In this document: positions 5,949-13,103 of the stretch, in pieces
Layout: every line of letters starts with the position of its first letter
How positions within the stretch are numbered: the first letter of the stretch is position 1
NCBI GenBank assembly: GCA_900545885.1
Contig: URAF01000019.1
Span: forward strand, 1-17,361
DNA from: an uncultured Eubacteriales bacterium
Lineage (GTDB): Bacteria > Bacillota > Clostridia > Christensenellales > CAG-917
DNA: 17,361 bases
Direction of reading: 5' to 3'
Translations under genes and position numbers: made by a program
Notes under the pieces: model-generated
Database searches by the model: none
The model's input: the letters and a program-made list of their open reading frames with translations, nothing else
Told to the model about the DNA's origin: nothing

Positions 5949-7379
5949 ATGGACTCTTACGTTTCTCCTCTTTGTGAAAGGTACGCAAGCGATACGATGA
6001 AACACATCTTTTCGCCCGATTTCAAGTTTACGACGTGGCGCAAACTGTGGATTGCGCTTGCCGAAGCCGAAAAGGAACTGGGCATTGCCATAACCGACGA
6101 ACAAATCGCCGAACTCAAAGCGCACGTCGACGACATCGACTACGAATATGCCAAAGCGCGCGAAAAAGAGGTCAGACACGACGTAATGGCGCACGTTTTG
6201 ACTTACGGCAAAACCTGCCCCAAGGCAAAACCGATAATCCATCTCGGCGCGACGTCCTGTTACGTAGGGGACAACACGGACATAATTCAGATGAGCATGG
6301 GACTCAAACAAATCCGTGCGCTTTTGCTGTCCGCAATCTCCGCCGTTGCCGATTTCGCGGAAAAGAACAAAGCGCTTCCGACGCTTGCATATACGCACTA
6401 TCAACCCGCACAACCCACCACGGTCGGAAAACGCGCCACGCTCTGGCTCAACGACCTTATGCTGGACTTCGCCGCGCTTGAATTTCAGCTTTCCTCGCTC
6501 AAACTGCTCGGTTGCAAGGGTACGACGGGTACGGCGGCAAGTTTCCTCGAACTCTTCGAAGGCGACCACGAAAAAGTCAAAAAACTCGACAAGCTGATTG
6601 CCGAGAAAATGGGGTTTGCGGATACCTATCCCGTAAGCGGTCAGACCTATTCGCGCAAGGTTGATTTCAACGTGCTGTCCGTACTTTGCGGCATAGCGCA
6701 GAGCGCGACCAAGTTCTCCAACGACATAAGACTTCTTTCCAATCTCAAAGAAGTGGAAGAACCTTTCGAAAGCAAACAGATAGGCTCTTCCGCCATGGCA
6801 TACAAACGCAACCCCATGCGCAGCGAACGTATGGCGTCGCTGTCCCGTTACGTAATCGTGGACACGCTTAACCCCGCCGTTACCGCCGCTACGCAGTGGT
6901 TCGAACGCACTCTGGACGACAGCGCAAACAAGCGTATTTCCGTTCCCGAAGCCTTCCTCGCAATCGACGCGGTGCTTTCGCTTTACATCAACGTAATCAG
7001 CGGTCTTAAACTGTATCCGAAGATTATCGAACGAAATCTGAACCGTGAACTGCCGTTTATGGCGACAGAGAACATTTTGATGTATTGCGTGAAAGAGAAG
7101 GGCGGCGACCGTCAGGAACTGCACGAAGCAATCCGCAAACATTCCGTTGCGGCGGCGGCAGTCGTCAAGGAAGAGGGCGGCGACAACGACTTGCTGTCGC
7201 GTATACTGAACGACCCCGTTTTCAAACTTACTCAGGCCGAACTCGACTCCATTATGGACGTTCGCCTTTTCGTAGGTCGCGCAAAAGAGCAGACCGAAGA
7301 GTATCTTGCGGAAGTAGTCAGACCTTTGCTCGCAAAGAACAAACCCGACGCTTCCACGTCCGCGCAAATCAACGTATGA
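5949..7379 (+). CDS. purB: Adenylosuccinate lyase, human-like subtype (476 aa)
   Basis: Cytoplasmic enzyme acting twice in purine synthesis: it cleaves SAICAR to AICAR, and adenylosuccinate to AMP, releasing fumarate each time. The superfamily signature GSSAMAYKRNPMRSER lies at about residues 279-294, with the catalytic serine in its SSAM loop. The LGATSCYVGDNTD and YTHYQPAQPTTVGKR segments carry the other active-site residues. The N-terminus (YVSPLCERYAS, FTTWRKLW), FERTLDDSAN and RELPFMATENI closely resemble animal ADSL as I remember it, rather than the shorter B. subtilis or E. coli types. The length also fits that subtype. The ATG at 5949 has GGAGG five bases upstream. purA follows after 93 bases, so the two steps from IMP to AMP are probably cotranscribed. 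Confidence 0.96.
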   Translation: MDSYVSPLCERYASDTMKHIFSPDFKFTTWRKLWIALAEAEKELGIAITDEQIAELKAHVDDIDYEYAKAREKEVRHDVMAHVLTYGKTCPKAKPIIHLGATSCYVGDNTDIIQMSMGLKQIRALLLSAISAVADFAEKNKALPTLAYTHYQPAQPTTVGKRATLWLNDLMLDFAALEFQLSSLKLLGCKGTTGTAASFLELFEGDHEKVKKLDKLIAEKMGFADTYPVSGQTYSRKVDFNVLSVLCGIAQSATKFSNDIRLLSNLKEVEEPFESKQIGSSAMAYKRNPMRSERMASLSRYVIVDTLNPAVTAATQWFERTLDDSANKRISVPEAFLAIDAVLSLYINVISGLKLYPKIIERNLNRELPFMATENILMYCVKEKGGDRQELHEAIRKHSVAAAAVVKEEGGDNDLLSRILNDPVFKLTQAELDSIMDVRLFVGRAKEQTEEYLAEVVRPLLAKNKPDASTSAQINV

Positions 7380-7460
7380 CGCGCTTTCGGGCGCGCGCTT
7401 CCCGCGGTTTCCGCGCAGGGAGCAGTTCAACCCGCACAGGCGGGCAGGTATCCTTTTTTT
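7380..7460 (+). promoter_or_regulatory. Row of hairpins and a T-run between purB and purA
   Basis: Three dyads stand in line. CGCGC/GCGCG (7380-7395) has a TTTCGG loop. A 10-base-pair stem with a two-base bulge lies at 7398-7422. CCCGC/GCGGG (7431-7444) has a four-base loop. T7 (7454-7460) follows, nine bases after the last stem and just before the purA ribosome binding site. It may be a leaky terminator or attenuator, or a processing site. Confidence 0.5.
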
Positions 7461-7472
7461 CGAGGTGATTTT

Positions 7473-8744
7473 ATGTTGACAGCAATCGTAGGTATCAACT
7501 GGGGCGACGAAGGCAAAGGCAGAATGGTTGACCTGCTTTCGGACAGTCAGGACATAATCGTCCGCTATCAGGGCGGCAACAACGCGGGTCACACCGTCAT
7601 CAACGACAAAGGCAAGTTCATACTCAACCTTTTGCCGTCCGGTATTCTGCGCGAGGACAAAGTCAACGTTATGGGCGGCGGTATGGTCATTGACGTTGCG
7701 CACCTTTCCCGCGAAATTGCCAAACTTCGCGAAGCGGGCATTTCAATCACTCCCGACAACCTCAAAATCAGCGACAGAGCGGTGATATGTTTCCCCTTCA
7801 ACGTAATGCAGGACTGCCTCGAAGAGGACAGACTGGGCGACAAGAAGTTCGGTTCCACGCGCAGAGGTATTGCTCCCATATACGCCGACAAGTATATGAA
7901 AAAGGCAATCCGTATGGGCGACCTGCTCGAACCCGAATATCTCAAAGACAGACTGGCAACCGTGCTCGACTGGAAAAATATGTGCCTCAGCGCATACAAA
8001 GGCGCAAAACAGTACACTCTCGAAGAAATGACGGAATGGCTTGACGAGTTCGCGGCGCAGTTCAAGCCTTATGTCTGCGACATAGGCACCTATCTTACCG
8101 CGGCGGCGAAAGAGGGAAAGAACATCATGTTCGAAGCGCAGCTCGGAGCGTTGCGCGACATAGATTTCGGCATCTATCCTTACACCTCGTCGTCAAACAC
8201 GATATCCGCATACGCACCCATAGGCGCGGGCGTACCCAATCTGCGCATTGACAAAACGGTAGGCATAATGAAAGCCTATTCCACCTGTGTTGGCGAAGGA
8301 CCTTTCACCGCGGAAATGTTCGGCGAGGAAGCCGTCAAACTGCGCGAAGCCGGCGGCGAATACGGCGCGGCGACGGGCAGACCCAGAAGAGTGGGCGGCT
8401 TTGACGTCGTGGCGTCCAGGTACGGTTGCAGAGTACAGGCGGCAGACGAAGTCGCGCTTACCAAACTCGACATTCTTGACAATATGGACAGAATACCCGT
8501 TGTCGACGCATACGAAATCGACGGCGAACTCGTAACGGAATTTCCTTTCGGCGAAAAGCTCGTCAAGGCAAAACCCCACGTCGTGTATTTCGAAGGGTGG
8601 AAGTGTCCGACGACGGCGTGCAGAACTTTCGACGAACTTCCCGCCCAAGCGCGCGCGTACGTCGAATATATCGAAAAAGCCGTCGGAACGTTTGTCAAGT
8701 ACGTATCCGTCGGAGCGGAACGCGACAGCATAATAATCCGCTGA
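7473..8744 (+). CDS. purA: Adenylosuccinate synthetase, divergent subtype (423 aa)
   Basis: Joins IMP and aspartate using GTP, the first step from IMP to AMP; the neighbouring purB product does the second. The N-terminal NWGDEGKGRMVD holds the catalytic Asp12 and the GTP loop, and GGNNAGHT supplies His40. IPSGILRE-like LLPSGILRE, TKLDILD and GEYGAATGRPRRVGGFD are also in place. Several near-invariant positions differ from E. coli PurA: GKGR for GKGK, STRRGIAP for TTGRGIGP, FEAQLGALRDID for FEGAQGTLLDID, and VGGFD where a Trp is usual. I believe this variant recurs in clostridial PurA, but cannot check. The ATG at 7473 follows a GAGGTG ribosome binding site. A strong terminator lies about 150 bases after the stop. 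Confidence 0.94.
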   Translation: MLTAIVGINWGDEGKGRMVDLLSDSQDIIVRYQGGNNAGHTVINDKGKFILNLLPSGILREDKVNVMGGGMVIDVAHLSREIAKLREAGISITPDNLKISDRAVICFPFNVMQDCLEEDRLGDKKFGSTRRGIAPIYADKYMKKAIRMGDLLEPEYLKDRLATVLDWKNMCLSAYKGAKQYTLEEMTEWLDEFAAQFKPYVCDIGTYLTAAAKEGKNIMFEAQLGALRDIDFGIYPYTSSSNTISAYAPIGAGVPNLRIDKTVGIMKAYSTCVGEGPFTAEMFGEEAVKLREAGGEYGAATGRPRRVGGFDVVASRYGCRVQAADEVALTKLDILDNMDRIPVVDAYEIDGELVTEFPFGEKLVKAKPHVVYFEGWKCPTTACRTFDELPAQARAYVEYIEKAVGTFVKYVSVGAERDSIIIR

Positions 8745-8815
8745 CGATTGCGACAAAGCACGGAGCAATGCTTAACGGTAAATCAATTCATTCGCAATAA
8801 TAACGGTTGCAATCT

Positions 8816-8863
8816 GCCGACCTCCAAAAAAGACTTTTGAAAAGTGTTTCTCCGATTGTCGGC
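8816..8863 (+). promoter_or_regulatory. Nested dyad downstream of purA
   Basis: GCCGAC (8816-8821) pairs with GTCGGC (8858-8863). Inside lies the small palindrome ACTTTTGAAAAGT (8833-8845). It is located between the purA stop and its terminator and has no T-run. It may protect the 3' end. The function is unknown. Confidence 0.35.
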
Positions 8864-8896
8864 GGGACGTAAGACAAGCATAAACAGCAAAATGAA

Positions 8897-8927
8897 AAAG
8901 CGCACTTTCGGGTGCGCTTTCTTTTTT
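8897..8927 (+). terminator. purA intrinsic terminator
   Basis: AAAGCGCAC and GTGCGCTTT form a perfect 9-base-pair stem around a TTTCGG loop, followed by CTTTTTT. The A-rich left flank gives a T5 on the other strand, so weak two-way action is possible. Confidence 0.92.
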
Positions 8928-9057
8928 CAAATCATCGGCTTTACTTTTAGGTGTTCGGATTTCGACACTGCAAACGGATTTCGATGCCGCTTGCGACGGC
9001 AATGAAAAAGCCCTCCTTCAAAGGGGGGCGACACGGAAAAGTTTATATTATGACCTG

Positions 9058-9079
9058 CCGTTTCGTCAACGGTTTTTTT
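9058..9079 (+). terminator. Second terminator-like hairpin before the ANTAR gene
   Basis: CCGTT and AACGG form a 5-base-pair stem with a 5-base loop, followed directly by T7. No gene lies between it and the purA terminator. It would serve as a back-up terminator or end a short RNA. Confidence 0.5.
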
Positions 9080-9148
9080 ATATTTTTTTTCAAAAAAAAC
9101 GTATTGGCGGAGCATCAAATTTTTTTCGGAAAAATGCAAAAAAAATTC

Positions 9149-9178
9149 TTGACAAAACGGGGGTAAGGATTGTATTCT
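9149..9178 (+). promoter_or_regulatory. Promoter of the ANTAR-guaA operon
   Basis: TTGACA (9149-9154) and TATTCT (9173-9178) are separated by 18 bases, with runs of A and T upstream that resemble an UP element. The start is near 9185 and the leader is only about 25 bases. Confidence 0.75.
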
Positions 9179-9210
9179 GCCGACATATTTTTTTTGCGGG
9201 AAGTGCAAAA

Positions 9211-9792
9211 ATGTCAAAGGCAATACTGATTTCGGACCTCGATATTCAAGTCCTAGTCCGACTGCTGTCAAGCGTCGGTATTGCTCCGACACCCCTTTCG
9301 GAAGAGGATGCGGAAAGAGCCGCAAAGAGCCTCGGGGCGCGCGATTTCGTCGTTGTACGTCAGCACTCCGACGGCAGCGGTGCGGCGTGGGCGGCACGCA
9401 TCGCGGACGCCAGCGACGCGGCGGTCGTGTTCGTTGCGGACACAATGCCCGCTCCGATTGCATCGGCACTTGCCTCGCACGGAGTTTTCGTTCTCGACGC
9501 AAGCGCGTTTATTACGGCTTGCGCGGTCTTGATGGCGCAGATACGCGCATTGCATCTTGCTTGTCTTTCTCTCAAAAAAGAGAATGCCGTTTTGAGAAAC
9601 AAGGTCACCGAAACCAAAGCGGTGGGACGTGCCAAATGTTTGCTTATGGAAAATCGCAATATGAGCGAACAGACGGCGCACAGGTTTATAGAAAAAACCG
9701 CAATGGACAACAGACTCAGCCGTCGTGCGGTTGCGGATAACATTATAAGAAACTATGAGAAACACCATTCACCAGACGATATTAGTGCTTGA
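9211..9792 (+). CDS. ANTAR-domain regulator with a degenerate receiver (193 aa)
   Basis: Likely RNA-binding antitermination factor of the AmiR/NasR (ANTAR) family. The C-terminal domain, about residues 130-187, has the clear family pattern GRAKCLLMENRNMSEQTAHR followed by FIEKTAMDNRLSRRAVADNI, ending in a short helix. A likely coiled coil (LKKENAVLRNKV, about 121-132) joins it to an N-terminal domain of receiver size. That domain lacks the usual features: the strand VVVR (47-50) ends in Arg where the phosphorylated Asp should be, no acidic pair is seen after strand 1, and FVLDA (93-97) replaces the usual Lys-Pro. Phosphorylation is therefore unlikely. Its last 38 bases overlap guaA, and pyrG and asnB follow, so it probably senses or controls glutamine use. 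Such regulators often lie beside clostridial nitrogen genes. The ribosome binding site (GGGAAG) is weak. Confidence 0.88.
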   Translation: MSKAILISDLDIQVLVRLLSSVGIAPTPLSEEDAERAAKSLGARDFVVVRQHSDGSGAAWAARIADASDAAVVFVADTMPAPIASALASHGVFVLDASAFITACAVLMAQIRALHLACLSLKKENAVLRNKVTETKAVGRAKCLLMENRNMSEQTAHRFIEKTAMDNRLSRRAVADNIIRNYEKHHSPDDISA

Positions 9793-11290
9793 TTTCGGCG
9801 GTCAGTACAAAGAACTGATTGCCCGTACCGTTCGCGAGAGCCGTGTGCATTCCGTGATTATGCCGGGTTCTACGCCCGTAGAAAAAGTGCGCGAGCTTGC
9901 GCCTATCGGCATAATACTTACAGGTGGTCCGCACAGCGTTTACGAAAAGGACGCGCCGCGCGCGGACAAAGAACTTTTCGGACTCGGAATTCCCGTTCTC
10001 GGAATATGCTACGGTATGCAGATGATGAGTTACGTATCGGGCGGTGAAGTTTCTCCGTGCAAGGTGTCCGAATACGGAACGACGACGGTTCGCAAGGTTG
10101 CGGACAGCGTGCTGTTCGACGGCGTGAAAATGCCAATGTCCGCGCTTATGAGCCACACCGATTACGTATCGCGACTTCCCGAAGGGTTTGTTGTTACGGC
10201 GGACACGGAAGTTTGTCCCGTAGCGGCGGCGGAGAACAGAGAACGCAGACTGTACGCCGTTCAGTTCCACCCCGAAGTGGAGCGCACACGCGGCGGCAAA
10301 AAGATTATCCGCAACTTTCTGTACAAGGTGTGCGGAGCAAAAGGCGACTATACGCTTGACGCTTACATCGACAACGAAATCCGTCGCATACGCGAAACCG
10401 CAGGCGAAGACGGCAGAGTAGTTCTCGGACTGAGCGGAGGTGTGGATTCCGCGGTTGCGGCGGCGTTGCTTGCCGAAGCCCTGCCCGACAGGCTGACGTG
10501 CATATTCGTCGACCACGGGATGATGAGAAAGAACGAGGGCGAGGAAATAAAACGGGAGTTCGGCGGAAAGTCACTCGACCTTGTATGCGTGGACGCCCGC
10601 GACCGTTTCTTGGAAAAACTGAAAGGCGTGACAGACCCCGAACGCAAACGCAAAATCATAGGCGAAGAGTTCGTGAGGGTGTTTGAAGAAGAGAGCGCGA
10701 AGTATGCGGGCAACTTCCTTGCGCAGGGAACCATTTATCCCGACGTAATCGAGAGCGGCGCAAACAACAGCGCGAACATAAAGAGTCATCACAACGTCGG
10801 AGGCTTGCCCGCCGACACGAAGTTTGCAGGCATAATCGAGCCGTTGCGCGGACTGTTCAAAGACGAGGTTCGCAAACTCGGCAAAAAACTGGGACTGTCG
10901 CCGCAGCGCGTCAACAGACAGCCTTTCCCCGGTCCCGGACTGGGCGTAAGAGTGACGGGCGAAGTCACGGCGGAGAAACTCGAAATATTGCGCGAAGCCG
11001 ATGCGATATTCCGCGAAGAAGCGGAAAAATCCAGAGTGCGTGCCGACCAGTATTTCGCGGTGCTTACGTCGACGAGAAGTGTCGGTGTCGTGGGCGATTT
11101 CAGAACTTACGGATACGTGCTTGCGCTGCGTGCCGTAAGAACGTCGGATTTCATGACCTGCGAATACGTTCATCTTCCATACGCTTTGCTCGACCGCGTA
11201 TCGAAACGCATAATCGACGAGGTGTCGGGAGTGGGCAGAGTGGTTTACGACGTGACGGGAAAACCGCCTGCCACAATCGAATGGGAGTAA
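9755..11290 (+). CDS. guaA: GMP synthase, glutamine-hydrolysing (511 aa)
   Basis: Converts XMP to GMP with ATP, using ammonia taken from glutamine. The N-terminal class I amidotransferase domain starts with ILVLDFGGQY, has nucleophile Cys85 in GICYGMQMM, and has the His/Glu pair in QFHPEVERT. The ATP-pyrophosphatase domain begins with the loop LGLSGGVDSAVAAALL near residue 227. The C-terminal dimerisation domain contains KSHHNVGGLP, RQPFPGPGLGVRV and the closing KPPATIEWE. The length is normal and the gene is complete. The start lies 38 bases inside the ANTAR gene in another frame, with a poor ribosome binding site, which points to translational coupling. Downstream, a 145-base gap with a long hairpin separates it from pyrG. 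Confidence 0.97.
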   Translation: MRNTIHQTILVLDFGGQYKELIARTVRESRVHSVIMPGSTPVEKVRELAPIGIILTGGPHSVYEKDAPRADKELFGLGIPVLGICYGMQMMSYVSGGEVSPCKVSEYGTTTVRKVADSVLFDGVKMPMSALMSHTDYVSRLPEGFVVTADTEVCPVAAAENRERRLYAVQFHPEVERTRGGKKIIRNFLYKVCGAKGDYTLDAYIDNEIRRIRETAGEDGRVVLGLSGGVDSAVAAALLAEALPDRLTCIFVDHGMMRKNEGEEIKREFGGKSLDLVCVDARDRFLEKLKGVTDPERKRKIIGEEFVRVFEEESAKYAGNFLAQGTIYPDVIESGANNSANIKSHHNVGGLPADTKFAGIIEPLRGLFKDEVRKLGKKLGLSPQRVNRQPFPGPGLGVRVTGEVTAEKLEILREADAIFREEAEKSRVRADQYFAVLTSTRSVGVVGDFRTYGYVLALRAVRTSDFMTCEYVHLPYALLDRVSKRIIDEVSGVGRVVYDVTGKPPATIEWE

Positions 11291-11363
11291 GCTAAACGCA
11301 ATGGCGGAATTCGGTTGAAAACGAAATCCGCAAACCACAACTTAATAACAAAAAAGTCCGAAG

Positions 11364-11401
11364 GCGTACTTTGTCTGTTGAATTCAGCAGATAAAGTACG
11401 C
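11364..11401 (+). promoter_or_regulatory. Long near-perfect hairpin between guaA and pyrG
   Basis: The outer arms GCGTACTTT and AAAGTACGC and the inner arms continue without interruption to a four-base AATT loop. This gives 17 consecutive base pairs in RNA, only two of them G-U. The sequence TTCTCGTTTATTTG follows, a poor T-run, so it would be a leaky terminator or attenuator, or a processing site. On the minus strand a T6 follows 8 bases after the stem, but no minus-strand gene reads into it. It ends 34 bases before the pyrG ATG. Confidence 0.7.
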
Positions 11402-11435
11402 TTCTCGTTTATTTGAAAGAATTTCGGAGGGATAT

Positions 11436-13085
11436 ATGACAAAATACGTATTCGTTACGGGCGGTGTTGTTTCCGGTCTTGGCAAAGGCATTGTAATGGC
11501 GTCGCTCGGCAGATTGTTGAAAGCGCGCGGACTCAAAGTCGCGGCGCAGAAGTTCGACCCATACATCAACGTTGACCCAGGTACTATGAACCCTTGTCAG
11601 CACGGCGAAGTTTACGTCACGGAAGACGGTGCGGAAACCGACCTTGACCTCGGACACTACGAAAGGTTCATAGACGAAGACCTCAACAGGTTTTCCAATC
11701 TTACGACGGGCAAGGTTTACTGGAACGTCCTGAACAAGGAGCGCAGGGGGGAGTATCTCGGCGAAACCGTTCAGACAATCCCGCATATTACCAACGCGAT
11801 AAAAGAGTACGTATACGAACTAGGCAGAAAGACGGGCGCGGACGTCGTCATGACGGAAATCGGCGGAACAATCGGCGACATAGAAAGTCAGCCTTTTCTC
11901 GAAGCCGTACGTCAGGTGTCCCGCGAAGTCGGTCGTTACAATTGCCTGTTCGTGCATGTGACCCTCGTGCCTTACATTGCCTCGTCTGGGGAACAGAAAA
12001 CCAAGCCCACGCAACATTCAGTCAAGGAACTCCGTCAGATGGGCATATCTCCCGACATAATCGTTACGCGTCAGGAAATGCCGCTTGACGAGAGTTCACG
12101 CAATAAAATCGCGTTGTTCTGCGACGTCAAACCCGATTGCATCATCGAAAATCTCACGGTTCCGTGTATATACGAAGTTCCGATTATGTTGGAAAAGAGC
12201 AACTTTTCCGAAGTGGTTTGCCGCGAACTTGGGCTTATGACAAAACGTCCCGATATGCGTGAGTGGTGCGATATGCTGGACCGCGCGGGAAACACCCGCG
12301 GCAAAGTGAAAATCGCTCTTGTCGGAAAGTACGTAAGAATGCGCGACGCGTACCTTTCGGTTGCGGAAGCGTTGCGGCACGGCGGGTTCTGTCATTCGGC
12401 GGAAACGGAAATAGAGTGGATTGAAGCGGAGGACGTCACCGACGAAACGGCGGACAGACTGCTCGGCGACGCGGACGGAATTCTGGTTCCGGGCGGCTTC
12501 GGTGACCGAGGCGTGGAAGGAAAGATAAAAGCTGCGCAGTACGCCCGCGAACACAACGTTCCGTATCTCGGAATATGTCTCGGAATGCAGACTGCGGTAA
12601 TCGAGTTTGCAAGGGACTGCGCGGGTATGGCGGACGCAAATTCAGGCGAGTTTGCCGCAACCGAACACAACGTAATCGACCTTATGCCCGACCAGCAGGG
12701 CAATATCCCGAAAGGCGGAACAATGAGGTTGGGCGCGTACGAATGCAAACTTAATCCCGAAGGGCTTCTCGGCAAGGTTTACGGCGCGGACAGCGTCAGA
12801 GAGCGTCACCGTCACCGTTACGAGTTCAATAATATCTTCCGCGAAGAGTTGCAAAATGCGGGACTGCGTATAGAAGGAACGTCCCCGGACGGCAGACTGG
12901 TTGAGGCGGTCAGCAACCCGAATTGCGATTTCTTCGTGGGAGTGCAGTATCACCCCGAGTTCAAATCGCGGCCGAACAAAGCGCACCCGCTGTTTGCGGC
13001 GTTCATCGGCGCGGCAGTGAGCAGAAGGGAAAGACAATGCGCCGCGACAGGCGCAACGGGCAAGGTAAAAGCCCCGACAAAGTGA
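11436..13085 (+). CDS. pyrG: CTP synthase (549 aa)
   Basis: Makes CTP from UTP with ATP and glutamine-derived ammonia, the last step of pyrimidine nucleotide synthesis. The N-terminal synthetase domain opens with YVFVTGGVVSGLGKGI (nucleotide-binding loop) and DPYINVDPGTMNP, followed by HGEVYVTEDGAETDLDLGHY, the UTP/CTP-binding region. The C-terminal class I amidotransferase domain has nucleophile Cys381 in GICLGMQ, the family motif RHRHRYEFNN, and the His/Glu pair in QYHPEFKSRP. The length is normal. The ATG at 11436 has GGAGG seven bases upstream. asnB follows after 18 bases. In B. subtilis pyrG is controlled by a leader terminator responding to CTP. A strong hairpin is also present here, but the slippery start sequence of that mechanism was not identified. 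Confidence 0.97.
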   Translation: MTKYVFVTGGVVSGLGKGIVMASLGRLLKARGLKVAAQKFDPYINVDPGTMNPCQHGEVYVTEDGAETDLDLGHYERFIDEDLNRFSNLTTGKVYWNVLNKERRGEYLGETVQTIPHITNAIKEYVYELGRKTGADVVMTEIGGTIGDIESQPFLEAVRQVSREVGRYNCLFVHVTLVPYIASSGEQKTKPTQHSVKELRQMGISPDIIVTRQEMPLDESSRNKIALFCDVKPDCIIENLTVPCIYEVPIMLEKSNFSEVVCRELGLMTKRPDMREWCDMLDRAGNTRGKVKIALVGKYVRMRDAYLSVAEALRHGGFCHSAETEIEWIEAEDVTDETADRLLGDADGILVPGGFGDRGVEGKIKAAQYAREHNVPYLGICLGMQTAVIEFARDCAGMADANSGEFAATEHNVIDLMPDQQGNIPKGGTMRLGAYECKLNPEGLLGKVYGADSVRERHRHRYEFNNIFREELQNAGLRIEGTSPDGRLVEAVSNPNCDFFVGVQYHPEFKSRPNKAHPLFAAFIGAAVSRRERQCAATGATGKVKAPTK

Positions 13086-13103
13086 AATGTAAGCGAGGTA
13101 AAT

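Larger units (their letters stand above)
8745..9210. other. Intergenic region between purA and the ANTAR gene
   Basis: No gene is supported in these 466 bases. The region holds the nested dyad, the purA terminator, a 10-base direct repeat CGGATTTCGA (8956 and 8975), a CCCTCC/GGGGGG hairpin near 9011-9028, the second terminator-like hairpin, a T8-C-A8 mirror tract (9083-9099), and the ANTAR promoter with A/T tracts upstream. A short open frame across 8951-9166 has no gene-like composition or ribosome binding site. Confidence 0.5.

Noticed and set aside
5928..7703. Open frame of 591 codons on the minus strand, antisense to purB
   Set aside because: It runs opposite a clearly real gene, has no recognisable motifs, is rich in Phe, Val, Arg and Cys in the way of a reversed coding frame, and lacks a ribosome binding site. 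Similar long shadows occur opposite gltA (522-1496) and over pyrG/asnB (12642-14066), which points to codon bias.
9000..9110. Remnant of a transposable element
   Set aside because: Hairpins and A/T tracts are present, but no terminal repeats, target duplication or transposase fragment could be found.
8951..9166. Small protein of 71 residues (with a KKPSFKGGRHG segment)
   Set aside because: It spans two hairpins and the T8-C-A8 tract, has no ribosome binding site and ends in low-complexity Phe/Lys runs. It is more likely non-coding repeat-like sequence.
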